This document shows positions 7,833 to 16,425 of a stretch of 55,319 nt of DNA, in pieces (positions within the stretch are counted from its first letter, which is position 1; each line of letters starts with the position of its first letter). The position numbers were made by a program, and so were the translations under genes. The notes below the pieces were generated by a model, which had not been told where the DNA came from, did not search any database, and saw only the letters and a list, made by a program, of their open reading frames with translations. The DNA is from JAICYJ01 sp038212095 (GTDB lineage Bacteria; Actinomycetota; Thermoleophilia; Gaiellales; JAICJC01): NCBI GenBank assembly GCA_038212095.1, contig JBBQUW010000017.1, positions 1 through 55,319 of the forward strand. The letters run 5' to 3'.

Positions 7833-8887
7833 GACGGATGGCGCTGGCGTTGGCTGCCTGCGCCGCCGCCGCGCTGCTGACCCCGGCCCGCGCCGCCGCG
7901 CTTCCACCGGGCACGCGCGTCCAGCTTTTCAAGGGTGGGTTGAACTTCCCGGTCGACATCGCCTACGTGCCCAACACGCGCAAGCTGTTCTTCACGGAGA
8001 AGAACACCGGCGCAATCCGGGTCATCCTGAACGGCGTCCTGCTGCCAGCGCCGTGCGTGGTGCTCGACGTCGTCAACGACGGCGAGCGGGGAGCGCTCGG
8101 ACTCGCGCTCGATCCCAACTACTCCGCCAACCACTTCATCTACGTCTACTTCACCAAGCGCCTCCCGCTCGAGAACCGCGTCACGCGCTTCACAGTGGTC
8201 AACAACCGTTGTACGGGCGCCCACCCGATCATTACCGGCATTCCAACCGTGTCCGGCTACCACAACGGCGGCCAGCTGCTGTTCCTGGGCGGCCACCTGT
8301 TCGTGACGGTGGGCGAGGGGCACAACGCGGCCAACGCCCAGAACCTCGGCACGCGGCTGGGCAAGGTCCTGCGCTACGACCCCAACGGCGCGATCCCGGT
8401 CGACAACCCGTTCCTGATCGGCGGCCATCGCAGCCCAATCTGGTCGTACGGTCACCGCAACGGCTTCGGGCTGACGCGAAAGCCGGGCACGCAGCTCCTG
8501 TACGAGACCGAGAACGGGCCCAACTGCGACGACGAGCTGAACCGGATCGTGCGCGGCCGAAACTACGGCTGGGGCAGCGGCTACGTCTGTGGCACCAACG
8601 GCGTGGGGCCGAACCCGGTCGCGCCGTTGAAGCGGTGGACGCCGACCATCGCGCCCACCGATCCGTGGTGGTATGGCGGTACGATCGCGGCACTGCGCGG
8701 CTCGATCTACATGGGCGACTTCAATACCGGCACGCTGCGCCGGATCACGCTGAACGCGGCCGGCACCGCCGTGCGCACGATCTCGATCACCTACCGCGCC
8801 GGCAGCGGCATTCTGGACGTCTCGAGCGGGCCGGGAGGATGGCTCTACTTCGCCACCCAGACCGGTATCTACCGCATCGTCAGCTGA
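7829..8887 (+). CDS. Secreted PQQ-dependent sugar dehydrogenase (glucose/sorbosone dehydrogenase family)
   Basis: A 352-aa protein with an N-terminal signal peptide (hydrophobic and Ala-rich, probable cleavage after ARAAA near 24). A six-bladed beta-propeller of the GSDH family follows. Recognisable signatures are FPVDIAYVPN...LFFTEKN, GERGALGLALDPNY, YHNGGQLLF, LGKVLRYDPNG, GHRNGFGL and NCDDELNRI...NYGWG. Members oxidise aldose sugars or related substrates outside the membrane with PQQ; no PQQ synthesis genes are in the window. It starts with GTG overlapping the methyltransferase stop. Confidence 0.88.
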   Translation: MRRMALALAACAAAALLTPARAAALPPGTRVQLFKGGLNFPVDIAYVPNTRKLFFTEKNTGAIRVILNGVLLPAPCVVLDVVNDGERGALGLALDPNYSANHFIYVYFTKRLPLENRVTRFTVVNNRCTGAHPIITGIPTVSGYHNGGQLLFLGGHLFVTVGEGHNAANAQNLGTRLGKVLRYDPNGAIPVDNPFLIGGHRSPIWSYGHRNGFGLTRKPGTQLLYETENGPNCDDELNRIVRGRNYGWGSGYVCGTNGVGPNPVAPLKRWTPTIAPTDPWWYGGTIAALRGSIYMGDFNTGTLRRITLNAAGTAVRTISITYRAGSGILDVSSGPGGWLYFATQTGIYRIVS

Positions 8888-8933
8888 CCAACCGCGCTGT
8901 TCATCCTCGCTGCAGGGTGCCGATTACCGTCCC

Positions 8934-9640
8934 ATGGGCGATATGTCGCCAGTCCAAGCGCTGCAGATCCTGCGGGCGGCAGGCGAGCTTGCCTTGCGCG
9001 ACGGCGACGGTCACGAGGTGCCGCTGACCGTCGCCGAGGTCGTGGCCGACGGGCTGGAGGGCACGGCGCCGCGTCTCATGGTGGCGGCCGACATGGTGTT
9101 GAGCACCCGCCTGGTTGGCCCCGACGGCGATCCGTGGGTGCTCAGGTTCGTCGTCGAGCAGGCCCGATTCGCGACGCAGGAGACGGCCGACGTGCGCTGT
9201 GTCTCGACCTCTGCCAGCCCGATACCCAGCGGCGTATGGCACCGCGCCTGCGCACCGGCGGCAAGGCGTGGCTGACGGCGATCAGCTGCCAGGAGGTGGT
9301 CGACGGCGACCGCGTCGACGGCTCGATCCAGGACATCTCCGAGTCGGGCGTGGCGTTTGGCAGCTCTCGCGTGCTGCGGCAGGGCGATCGGCTCACGTTC
9401 CACGGCCGCTTCTTCTCGGACGAGGTCGTGGCGGAGCTGCGTGTCGTCTCGGTTCGGCCCAGCGCGGTCGCCGATCGCACGGTCTACGGCTGCCACTTCA
9501 TCGAGATCGACGAGCACAGCCGCACCATCGTCGGCCGTCTGCTGCGCGGCGAGCGGGCGCCCAGCGCCGACCTCTCGTTGATCCACAGCCTGGTGGAGGA
9601 GCAGCGCGAGGCGCCACCGAAGCGACGCTTCTTTCGCTGA
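8934..9640 (+). pseudogene. PilZ-domain protein, split by an apparent frameshift
   Basis: Two overlapping frames together make one PilZ protein. Frame 1 from the ATG at 8934 encodes an N-terminal domain (AAGELALRDGDG...DMVLSTRLVGPDGDPW...) up to about VSTSAS, then runs into junk and stops at 9275. Frame 3 then encodes PDTQRRMAPRLRTGG...GSIQDISESGVAFGS...CHFIEID up to 9640. PilZ proteins bind c-di-GMP through RxxxR and D/NxSxxG: here RRMAPR and DISESGVAFG. The RxxxR arginine lies upstream of the only nearby in-frame ATG (9236), so the two parts belong together. One extra C in the run near 9222-9225 would restore a single frame. Either an assembly error or a real inactivation. Confidence 0.75.
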
Positions 9641-9651
9641 ACGGCGCGGAA

Positions 9652-9724
9652 TGGGGGCGGCTGGATTCGAACCAGCGACCAACCCGTTATGAGCGGGCTG
9701 CTCTAACCGCTGAGCTACGCCCCC
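9652..9724 (-). tRNA. tRNA with CAT anticodon (probably tRNA-Met)
   Basis: Complete minus-strand cloverleaf. The acceptor GGGGGCG (9724-9718) pairs with CGCCCCC (9659-9653), discriminator A. The D-arm is AGCTCAGCGGTTAGAGC, the anticodon loop CTCATAA has anticodon CAT at 9691-9689, and the T-arm is GGTTCGAATCC. No encoded CCA. CAT can mean elongator Met or lysidine-modified Ile2; the lack of a C-A mismatch at the acceptor end argues against initiator Met. Confidence 0.95.
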
Positions 9725-9847
9725 GGCTGCGAACGAATGCTACCGGCCACCACGGTTCTCATCCCGCTCCAATCCCGACAGCACCGCCGCCAAACCATCG
9801 GCGGGCCGTGGTCGTACTACCCATGTAATCCCGATCACGAGGAGATC

Positions 9848-10537
9848 GTGAGCCACGTCACCGCAGATAGCGCCGATCATGAACTGTTCGACGGCCTGAA
9901 CGACCACGATCTTGCCGAGCTGGGCGACCGCTGCGCCGTCTCCAGCTTCCACAAGGGGGAGCTGGTGTACTCGCCCTACGATCGCGGCGACTCGCTGTTC
10001 GTCATCGAACAGGGGCGTGTGCGGCTGTTTCGCAGCGCCAGTGACGGACGCCAGGTGACGCTGGCACTGCTCGACTCCGGCGCCTCGTTCGGCCAGACCT
10101 CGATGACCGACGACGCCATGCACGACGCGTACGCCGAGGCGATGTCGGACTGCGTCCTGCGCGTGATCCGACTGCCCGAGCTTGAGCGCGCCATCGCTGA
10201 GCACCCGCGGCTCGCGATCAACCTGATGCGCACGCTTGCCGGCCGGCTGCGCGACGCCGAGGATCAGATCGAGTCTCTGGCATTCCGGCCGGTTCCAGCC
10301 CGGCTGGCGGCCAAGCTGCTCAACCTGATGGATCGCTACGGGCGCGTGACGCCGGCCGGCATCCGGATCGATGAACGGTTCACCCACATGCAGCTGGCCG
10401 AGATGATCGGCACCAGCCGCGAGACGCTGACGAAGGTGCTGAACGAGCTGCGCGACGCCGGGCTGATCGACGTCCGCGAGCGGCTGGTGTGGGTGCTCGA
10501 CGTGGACGGTCTCGACCGGCTGAAACGTTCTGCGTAG
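9848..10537 (+). CDS. Crp/Fnr family transcriptional regulator
   Basis: A 229-aa Crp/Fnr regulator. The N-terminal cyclic-nucleotide-binding-like beta-roll covers about residues 8-125 (GDSLFVIEQGRVRLFRSASDGRQ). The long dimer helix and a winged helix-turn-helix follow (FTHMQLAEMIGTSRETLTKVLNEL, about 178-205). No N-terminal Fe-S cysteine cluster of the FNR type is seen, so the ligand is probably cAMP or another small molecule. GTG 9848 is preferred because CGAGGAG lies just upstream; an ATG at 9737 would add a poorly protein-like 37 residues overlapping the tRNA flank. Confidence 0.9.
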   Translation: MSHVTADSADHELFDGLNDHDLAELGDRCAVSSFHKGELVYSPYDRGDSLFVIEQGRVRLFRSASDGRQVTLALLDSGASFGQTSMTDDAMHDAYAEAMSDCVLRVIRLPELERAIAEHPRLAINLMRTLAGRLRDAEDQIESLAFRPVPARLAAKLLNLMDRYGRVTPAGIRIDERFTHMQLAEMIGTSRETLTKVLNELRDAGLIDVRERLVWVLDVDGLDRLKRSA

Positions 10538-10602
10538 AGCGGACGGCGAAAGCCGCCGCTGCACTATCATTCCCGCAGAACTTCGGGAAAGAGGGGCGTG
10601 CA

Positions 10603-11487
10603 GTGGCTGAAACCGGAACCATGCGGGTCAAGAGCGGTCTCGCGGAGATGCTCAAGGGCGGCGTGATCATGGACGTGACCAACGCCGAGCAGGCGCGCAT
10701 CGCCGAGGACGCCGGCGCCTGTGCCGTGATGGCGCTGGAGCGGGTGCCTGCGGACATCCGCCGCGACGGTGGCGTCGCGCGCATGTCCGATCCGACCATC
10801 ATCCGCGAGATCCAGCAGACGGTCACGATCCCGGTGATGGCCAAGGCGCGCATCGGCCACTTCGTCGAGGCGCAGATCCTGGAGGCGCTCGAGGTCGACT
10901 ACATCGACGAGTCCGAGGTGTTGACACCCGCCGATGAGGCAAACCACATCAACAAGTGGGACTTCAAGGTGCCGTTCGTCTGCGGAGCGACCAACCTGGG
11001 TGAGGCGCTGCGCCGGATCAGCGAGGGCGCGGCAATGATCCGCTCCAAGGGCGAGGCCGGCACCGGCAACGTGGTCGAGGCCGTGCGCCACATGCGCTCG
11101 ATCCTGGGAGAGATCCGTCGCCTCCAGTCGATGGACGAGAACGAGCTGTATGCCGCCGCCAAGCAGCACCAGGCGCCGTTCGAGCTGGTGCAGTTCGCGG
11201 CCGAGCATGGCCGTCTGCCGGTCGTCACCTTCACCGCCGGCGGTCTCGCCACGCCGGCCGACGCCGCGATGATGATGCAGCTCGGTGCCGACGGCGTGTT
11301 CGTCGGATCGGGCATCTTCAAGAGCGGCTACCCGGCCCTGCGCGCCGCCGCCATCGTCAAGGCGACGACCCACTTCAACGACCCCGCCGTGCTGGCCGAG
11401 GTCTCGAGCGGCCTCGGTGAGCCGATGGTTGGCATCGAGATCTCCGAGCTGGGCGAGGACGGGCTGCTGCAGACGCGTGGCTGGTAG
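10603..11487 (+). CDS. pdxS: Pyridoxal 5'-phosphate synthase, lyase subunit PdxS
   Basis: A 294-aa PdxS, which with PdxT makes PLP from ribose 5-phosphate, glyceraldehyde 3-phosphate and glutamine-derived ammonia. It is a TIM barrel with the catalytic lysine in VMAKARIGH (about residue 82), the second lysine in IRSKGEAGTG (about 149) and Asp in VIMDV (about 25). The C-terminal DGVFVGSGIFKS phosphate-binding motif is present and the length is normal. GTG 10603 has an AGAGGGG ribosome-binding site about 7 nt upstream. A TATCAT hexamer at 10565-10570 is a plausible -10, giving a short leader. pdxT overlaps its end. Confidence 0.97.
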   Translation: MAETGTMRVKSGLAEMLKGGVIMDVTNAEQARIAEDAGACAVMALERVPADIRRDGGVARMSDPTIIREIQQTVTIPVMAKARIGHFVEAQILEALEVDYIDESEVLTPADEANHINKWDFKVPFVCGATNLGEALRRISEGAAMIRSKGEAGTGNVVEAVRHMRSILGEIRRLQSMDENELYAAAKQHQAPFELVQFAAEHGRLPVVTFTAGGLATPADAAMMMQLGADGVFVGSGIFKSGYPALRAAAIVKATTHFNDPAVLAEVSSGLGEPMVGIEISELGEDGLLQTRGW

Positions 11488-12076
11488 GGTCGGAGTCCTC
11501 GCCCTGCAGGGCGCCTTCCGCGAGCACTGCGAGGCGCTGGCTGCGGTCGGCCTCGAGCCGGTTGAGGTGCGCCGCGCCGACCAGTTCGACGGCCTGGCCG
11601 GGCTGGTGATACCCGGTGGCGAGTCGACCACGATGTCCAAGCTGATGGTCGCATACGACCTCGAGCAACCGATCCGTGCGCTGCACGCGTCCGGCGCGCC
11701 CGTGTTCGGCACGTGCGCCGGCATGATCCTGGTTGCGCGCCATGCCGTGGACGGCCTGCCCGATCAGCGCTTCCTGGGCCTGATCGAGATCGAGGTGCGG
11801 CGAAACGCATTCGGCCGCCAGGTGTCGAGCTTCGAGTCGGCGCTGCGGCTGGCGGGCGAGGACGAGCCGATGCTGGGCGTCTTCATCCGCGCACCCTGGA
11901 TCGAGTCGGCGGCGGCCGGGGTCGAGGTGCTGGCCGAGTACGAGGGGCACCCGGTGGCCGCACGGCAGGGGTCGGTGCTGGTGTCGGCCTTCCATCCCGA
12001 GCTGACCGACGACCGGCGACTTCACCGCCGCTTTGCCGAGATGGTGCGGCGCGCCCCGGCGGCGGTGGCGGCATGA
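11477..12076 (+). CDS. pdxT: Pyridoxal 5'-phosphate synthase, glutaminase subunit PdxT
   Basis: A 199-aa class I glutamine amidotransferase that releases ammonia for PdxS. The signatures are VGVLALQGAFREH at the N-terminus, the PGGEST oxyanion motif (about 46-51), the nucleophile in FGTCAGM (Cys near 78) and His/Glu in AFHPELT (about 176-180). GTG 11477 overlaps the pdxS end by 11 nt and puts the conserved strand right at the N-terminus. Its stop overlaps yebC by 4 nt, so pdxS-pdxT-yebC form one operon. Confidence 0.96.
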   Translation: MAGRVGVLALQGAFREHCEALAAVGLEPVEVRRADQFDGLAGLVIPGGESTTMSKLMVAYDLEQPIRALHASGAPVFGTCAGMILVARHAVDGLPDQRFLGLIEIEVRRNAFGRQVSSFESALRLAGEDEPMLGVFIRAPWIESAAAGVEVLAEYEGHPVAARQGSVLVSAFHPELTDDRRLHRRFAEMVRRAPAAVAA

Positions 12077-12825
12077 GCGGTCACTCCAAATGGTCGACGA
12101 TCAAGCACAAGAAGGGTGCCGAGGACATCAAGCGCGGCAAGCTGTTCACCAAGCTGTCGCGGGCGATCATCGTGGCTGCCAAGGAGGGCGGCGGCGATCC
12201 GGCCGCCAACGCCTCGCTGGCCGCCGCGGTCGCCAAGGCGCGGTCGTACTCGATGCCCAAGGACATCATCGAGCGTGCCATCCAGCGCGGTGCAGGGGGC
12301 GGCGAAGGTTCCGACGCGTTCGACGCGATCGTGTACGAGGGCTACGGTCCCGAGGGCGTGGCGATCATCGTCGAAGCGCTGACCGACAACCGCAACCGCA
12401 CAGCGGCCGACGTCCGCTCGATCTTCAGCAAGCACAACTCGAGCCTGGGAGCTCCCGGCTCGGTGGCCTGGCAGTTCGAACGCAAGGGCGTTGTCCTAAT
12501 CTCCGCGGCTGCGATCGACGAGGACGAGATCGTGCTGCGCGCGGCCGACGCCGGCGCCGAGGATGTGGCCCTGGACGGCGACGTGTGGCAGGTGACCACC
12601 GAGGCGGCCGAGCTGGCGGTGGTGCGCGACGCGCTCGAGTCCGGCGGGCTCGAGATCACGTCCGCCGAACAGACGCTGGTGCCGAAGAACACCGTTGCGC
12701 TCGAGGAGGACGGCGCCCGCCGGCTGCTGAAGCTGATCGACGCCCTGGAGGACAACGATGACGTCCAGGACGTCTACGCCAACTTCGACATCCCGGACGC
12801 TGTGCTGGAGGCTGTGGCCGGCTAG
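12073..12825 (+). CDS. YebC/PmpR family protein (translation/transcription factor)
   Basis: A 250-aa TACO1/YebC-PmpR family protein. It has the invariant N-terminus GHSKWSTIKHKK, then FTKLSRAI, the MPKDIIERAIQRG helix, YEGYGPEGVAIIVE and DNRNRTAADVRSIFSKH. Members were annotated as transcription regulators and more recently linked to translation through difficult (e.g. proline-rich) sequences. Its place just before ruvC is a common bacterial arrangement. The ATG overlaps the pdxT stop (ATGA). Confidence 0.96.
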   Translation: MSGHSKWSTIKHKKGAEDIKRGKLFTKLSRAIIVAAKEGGGDPAANASLAAAVAKARSYSMPKDIIERAIQRGAGGGEGSDAFDAIVYEGYGPEGVAIIVEALTDNRNRTAADVRSIFSKHNSSLGAPGSVAWQFERKGVVLISAAAIDEDEIVLRAADAGAEDVALDGDVWQVTTEAAELAVVRDALESGGLEITSAEQTLVPKNTVALEEDGARRLLKLIDALEDNDDVQDVYANFDIPDAVLEAVAG

Positions 12826-12902
12826 CGGCGCAGCACGTGCCGCGCGCCGCGGCGAGCGCCCGCCGATGGGAACGCCCGTTCGATCATGTCCGGGCACGGC
12901 GG

Positions 12903-12908
12903 TAGACT
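12903..12908 (+). promoter_or_regulatory. Candidate leaderless -10 for ruvCAB (TAGACT)
   Basis: TAGACT, 8 nt before the ATG of ruvC at 12917, within the 91-nt gap after yebC. Confidence 0.55.
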
Positions 12909-12916
12909 TCGCCTGC

Positions 12917-13417
12917 ATGAACCTGCTCGGAATCGACCCTGGCACAGCCTCGACCGGGTTCGGCGTGATCAGCGTCGACGGGTCGACGATGCGTTCCTTG
13001 GAGCACGGCGTGATCGTGACGGCCGCGGCCTCGCCGCCGGCCCAGCGGCTGGCGGCGATCCATCGCCGCGTGGCCGAGCTGATCGACCGGCACGCGCCCG
13101 GCGAGGTGGCACTCGAGGATCTGTTCGTCGGCTCCAACCCGCGCACCATCCTCACGGTCGGCCAGGCGCGCGGCGCGGTGCTGGCGGCATGCGGTCTGGC
13201 CGGGCTCGAAACTGCCGCCTACCCGCCGGCTGAGGTCAAGGTGGCCGTCTGCGGCTACGGCCGCGCGGACAAGCAGCAGGTGCAGCGGATGGTGGCCGCG
13301 ATGTTGTCCACCGACCTGAGCGACGTGTCCGACCACGCGACGGATGCCCTGGCGGTGGCGATCTGCCACGCCGTTCGCAGCCGAGGCAGGCGGCTGGTCG
13401 CGGCGGCGGCACGATGA
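12917..13417 (+). CDS. ruvC: Holliday junction resolvase RuvC
   Basis: A 166-aa RuvC endonuclease that cuts Holliday junctions after branch migration by RuvAB. The RNase H-like fold shows its acidic active site: Asp7 in GIDPGTASTGFG, Glu in ALEDLFVG (about 67), and the pair in SDHATDALAVA (about 140-143). Length is typical. It begins the ruvCAB operon, with 4-nt overlaps onward. Confidence 0.96.
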   Translation: MNLLGIDPGTASTGFGVISVDGSTMRSLEHGVIVTAAASPPAQRLAAIHRRVAELIDRHAPGEVALEDLFVGSNPRTILTVGQARGAVLAACGLAGLETAAYPPAEVKVAVCGYGRADKQQVQRMVAAMLSTDLSDVSDHATDALAVAICHAVRSRGRRLVAAAAR

Positions 13418-14001
13418 TCGCATCGCTGCGCGGCCGCCCGATCGAGCGCGGCGATGGCCGGATCGTGCTGGACGTGGGCGGCGTCGGCTACCTGCTCTCG
13501 GCCACGTCATCGGCGATCCGTCTGGCAGTGCCCGACGGCGAGGAGATCACGCTGATCACGCACCTGCACGTCCGGGAAGACGCGCTGACGCTGTTTGCCT
13601 TCGCCAACGCCGCCGAGCGCTCGCTGTTCGAGCTGCTGCTGGGTGTCAGCGGCGTGGGGCCAAAGGCGGCGCTCGCGATAGTCTCGGGCTACGCCCCCGA
13701 TCAGATCACCCGCGCCATCGCCACCGCTGACCACGCCCTGTTCACCAGCATCAGCGGGGTCGGCATGAAGACGGCCGAGCGGGTGGTGATCGATCTCAAG
13801 GGCAAGGTGGGAGCGGTTCCTGCTGTTCCCGACGCCTCCGGTCAGCCTGTGCCCCCGGACGACCACACAGCGGCCCGCGAAGCGCTCGTCGGCCTGGGCA
13901 TGTCCATCGCCGAGGCCGAGGCCGCGCTGCGCGGCGTCGACGGCGAACTGCCGGTCGGCGACCGGGTGCGGCTTGCGCTGGCCGGGGGAGCGCGGGCGTG
14001 A
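13414..14001 (+). CDS. ruvA: Holliday junction branch migration protein RuvA
   Basis: A 195-aa RuvA that holds the four-way junction for RuvB. It shows an N-terminal OB-fold (MIASLRGRPIE...LDVGGVGYLL), two helix-hairpin-helix motifs (SGVGPKAALAIVSG and SGVGMKTAERVVIDLK), and a C-terminal RuvB-contact domain after a flexible linker near 138-152. The ATG overlaps the ruvC stop and the stop overlaps ruvB. Confidence 0.96.
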   Translation: MIASLRGRPIERGDGRIVLDVGGVGYLLSATSSAIRLAVPDGEEITLITHLHVREDALTLFAFANAAERSLFELLLGVSGVGPKAALAIVSGYAPDQITRAIATADHALFTSISGVGMKTAERVVIDLKGKVGAVPAVPDASGQPVPPDDHTAAREALVGLGMSIAEAEAALRGVDGELPVGDRVRLALAGGARA

Positions 14002-15023
14002 CCGCATCTGCCGACCGGATTCCCGACCCGCTGCTGGCGGCCGGCGAGGACGAGCTCGACCAGACCCTGCGCCCACGGAAGCTGGCCGAGTTCGTCGGCC
14101 AGGAGGCCGTCAAGGAGCAGCTCTCGATCTTCCTGGCGGCCGCCCGGGCTCGCAACGAGCCGTGCGAGCACGTGCTGCTGGCGGGGCCGCCCGGCCTGGG
14201 CAAGACCTCCCTGGCCGGCATCATTGCCCACGAGATGGGTTCGGTGCTGCGCGTGATGTCCGGCCCCGCGATCGACCGCAAGGCGGACATGGCCGCGATC
14301 CTGACCGCACTCGAACCGGCCGATGTGCTGTTCATCGACGAGATCCATCGGCTGAACCGCTCGATCGAGGAGCTGCTGTACCCGGCGATGGAGGACGGCT
14401 GCATCGACATCGTGATCGGACAGGGGCCTGGCGCGCACTCGTTGCGGCTCGATCTGGCCCCGTTTACCCTGGTCGGTGCGACCACCCGCACCGGACTGCT
14501 GACGACGCCGCTGCGCGACCGGTTCGGCATCACGCATCGGCTCGACCACTACCGCCCGGACGAGATCGAGCGGATCGTGCACCGCTCGGCGCGCATCCTG
14601 GCGGTGGCGATCGACGAGGGTGGATGCCGCGAGATCGGCCGCCGCTCGCGAGGCACCCCGCGCGTCGCGAACCGCATCCTCCGCCGGGTGCGCGACTTCG
14701 CCCAGGTGCGCCACCAAGGCGAGATCAGCCACGAGATCGCATCTCAGGCGCTCGAGCTGTTCGAGGTCGACGAGCTGGGGCTGGAGCGCATCGACCGCGA
14801 GATCCTGCGGCACGTGGCGGTGACGTTCTCGGGCGGGCCGGTCGGCCTCTCGACGCTGGCGGTCGCGATCGGCGAGGAGTCGGATACCTTGGAGGACGTC
14901 TACGAGCCCTACCTGCTGCAGCGCGGGCTGCTACAACGCACGCCGCGCGGACGCGTGATCACTCCCACGGCCTACGCCCACCTCGGCCTGCCGGCCCCGG
15001 CGCGCGACCCGCGGCTGTTCTGA
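13998..15023 (+). CDS. ruvB: Holliday junction branch migration ATPase RuvB
   Basis: A 341-aa AAA+ motor of the RuvAB complex. Walker A is GPPGLGKTSLA (about residues 61-71), Walker B LFIDEIHRL (about 111-119), sensor 1 VGATTRTG, and the arginine finger region is PLRDRFG. The C-terminal winged helix ends in TPRGR. The N-terminal ETLRPRKL-like stretch (QTLRPRKLAEFVGQ) is conserved. GTG start overlaps the ruvA stop (GTGA). Confidence 0.97.
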   Translation: MTASADRIPDPLLAAGEDELDQTLRPRKLAEFVGQEAVKEQLSIFLAAARARNEPCEHVLLAGPPGLGKTSLAGIIAHEMGSVLRVMSGPAIDRKADMAAILTALEPADVLFIDEIHRLNRSIEELLYPAMEDGCIDIVIGQGPGAHSLRLDLAPFTLVGATTRTGLLTTPLRDRFGITHRLDHYRPDEIERIVHRSARILAVAIDEGGCREIGRRSRGTPRVANRILRRVRDFAQVRHQGEISHEIASQALELFEVDELGLERIDREILRHVAVTFSGGPVGLSTLAVAIGEESDTLEDVYEPYLLQRGLLQRTPRGRVITPTAYAHLGLPAPARDPRLF

Positions 15024-15026
15024 GCC

Positions 15027-15989
15027 GTGCTGCTGCCGTATCCCGCGATCGCGCCACACGACCAGGGCATGCTGGACGTCGACCACGGCAACAGCATCTA
15101 CTGGGAGAGCTGCGGAAATCCGGACGGCAAGCCCGCTCTGGTGCTGCACGGCGGCCCCGGCTCGGGCTGCACGCCCTGGCACCGGCGGCTGTTTGACCCT
15201 GACGCCTACCGGGTCGTGCTGTTCGACCAGCGCGGCTGTGGCCGCAGCACGCCGCACACCGGCCTGGCCGATACGGCACTCGACGGCAATACGACGCACG
15301 ACCTGATCGCCGACATCGAGGCTCTTCGCGAACAGTTGGGCATCGACGCATGGCTGGTGTGGGGCGGCTCGTTCGGCTCGGCGCTCGCGCTCGCCTACGC
15401 CGAGCGCCATGCCAACCGGGTGACCGAGATGGTGCTGTGGGGCGTCGCAACCGGCCTTCATAGCGAGACAGAGTGGCTGTTTCGAGGCGGCCTGGCGAGG
15501 TTCTTCCCGGTCGAGTGGCAGCGGCTGCTGGACGCGCTGCCGGAGTCTGACCGCCGCGGCGATCCGGTCGCGGCGTACCGGCGCCTCCTGAACGACCCCG
15601 ACATGCGCGTACGTCGCACTGCCGCCGACGCGTGGTGCATGTGGGAGTCGGCCACTCCCGAGTGGCCGCCGCGGGAGGGGCTCGCCGATCGCTACACCGA
15701 CCCCCTGTTTGCCCTCGGCTTCGCGCGCCTGGTCACCCACTACGCGCACCACGAGCTGTGGCTCGAGGACGGCGGACTGCTGCGCGGCGCCGCCGCGCTG
15801 GCCGCCATCCCCGGCATCCTCGTCCAGGGCCGGTTCGACTTCCAATCGCCGCTGCACTCGGCCTGGGCGCTGCAGCGTGCGTGGCCCGGCTGCGAGCTGG
15901 TCGTGATCGACCAGGCCGGTCACTCGGCCGGCCACGCGGCGGTCGCGAGCGCGTTGATCGCCGCCACCGATCGGTTCGCCACTCGGTGA
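15027..15989 (+). CDS. pip: Prolyl aminopeptidase (proline iminopeptidase)
   Basis: A 320-aa alpha/beta hydrolase of peptidase family S33 that removes N-terminal proline from peptides. The motifs are diagnostic: the oxyanion HGGPGSGC (about residues 40-47), the FDQRGCGRS loop, nucleophile Ser in WGGSFGSALAL (about 114), Asp in GRFDFQSP, and His in QAGHSAGH. Length matches the Xanthomonas/Serratia-type monomeric enzyme. GTG 15027 lies 4 nt after ruvB, so it may ride on the ruv transcript. Confidence 0.93.
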   Translation: MLLPYPAIAPHDQGMLDVDHGNSIYWESCGNPDGKPALVLHGGPGSGCTPWHRRLFDPDAYRVVLFDQRGCGRSTPHTGLADTALDGNTTHDLIADIEALREQLGIDAWLVWGGSFGSALALAYAERHANRVTEMVLWGVATGLHSETEWLFRGGLARFFPVEWQRLLDALPESDRRGDPVAAYRRLLNDPDMRVRRTAADAWCMWESATPEWPPREGLADRYTDPLFALGFARLVTHYAHHELWLEDGGLLRGAAALAAIPGILVQGRFDFQSPLHSAWALQRAWPGCELVVIDQAGHSAGHAAVASALIAATDRFATR

Positions 15990-16011
15990 GATCGTGGCAG
16001 ACTGCGGGCCC

Positions 16012-16425
16012 GTGAGACTGATTCGACGACACCGTCAGTGGTCGATCCTGATCGCCGCCGCGCTCTGCGTGCTGGTGGTCGCGGGGGCGATCAGCCTCAC
16101 CATCGTCGAGGCCGTCTCGAAAGGGCCGGCCTTCCAGTCGGCCGCCGCGTTCGTCCGTGCCGACCCGACCACCCGCAAGCAGCTGGGCGTGGTGCTGGGA
16201 TTCGGCCTCGCCATCACCGGCCCGATCTCGGACGGCGGATCGGGCGGCACCGCCAACATCAGCTTCGACGTCACCGGAAGCTGGCGCGCCGGGCACGTCC
16301 GTATCTCGGCCGTCAAGCAGGGCGCCGCGTGGATCGTCCGTGGTGGCGTGTTGTCGGTCGACGGAGTCCGCTACCGGGTGCCATGCACGCAGACGAGCTC
16401 GATTACAGCCTGCCAGCTGAGCTGA
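16012..16425 (+). CDS. Single-pass membrane protein, Coa1/Tim21-like
   Basis: A 137-aa protein with a basic N-terminus (RLIRRHRQW), one membrane helix (about 10-32), and an extracytoplasmic domain. The domain reads ADPTTRKQLGVVLGFGLAITGPI...GGTANISFDVTG..RAGHVRISAVKQGAAWIV, which resembles the cytochrome-oxidase assembly factor 1 (Coa1/Tim21) pattern of a small beta domain after a TM. This family assignment is tentative. The GTG at 16012 follows CAGACT by 8 nt; a GTG at 15994 is an alternative. Its end overlaps the start of queA by 43 nt, an unusually long overlap. Confidence 0.65.
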   Translation: MRLIRRHRQWSILIAAALCVLVVAGAISLTIVEAVSKGPAFQSAAAFVRADPTTRKQLGVVLGFGLAITGPISDGGSGGTANISFDVTGSWRAGHVRISAVKQGAAWIVRGGVLSVDGVRYRVPCTQTSSITACQLS

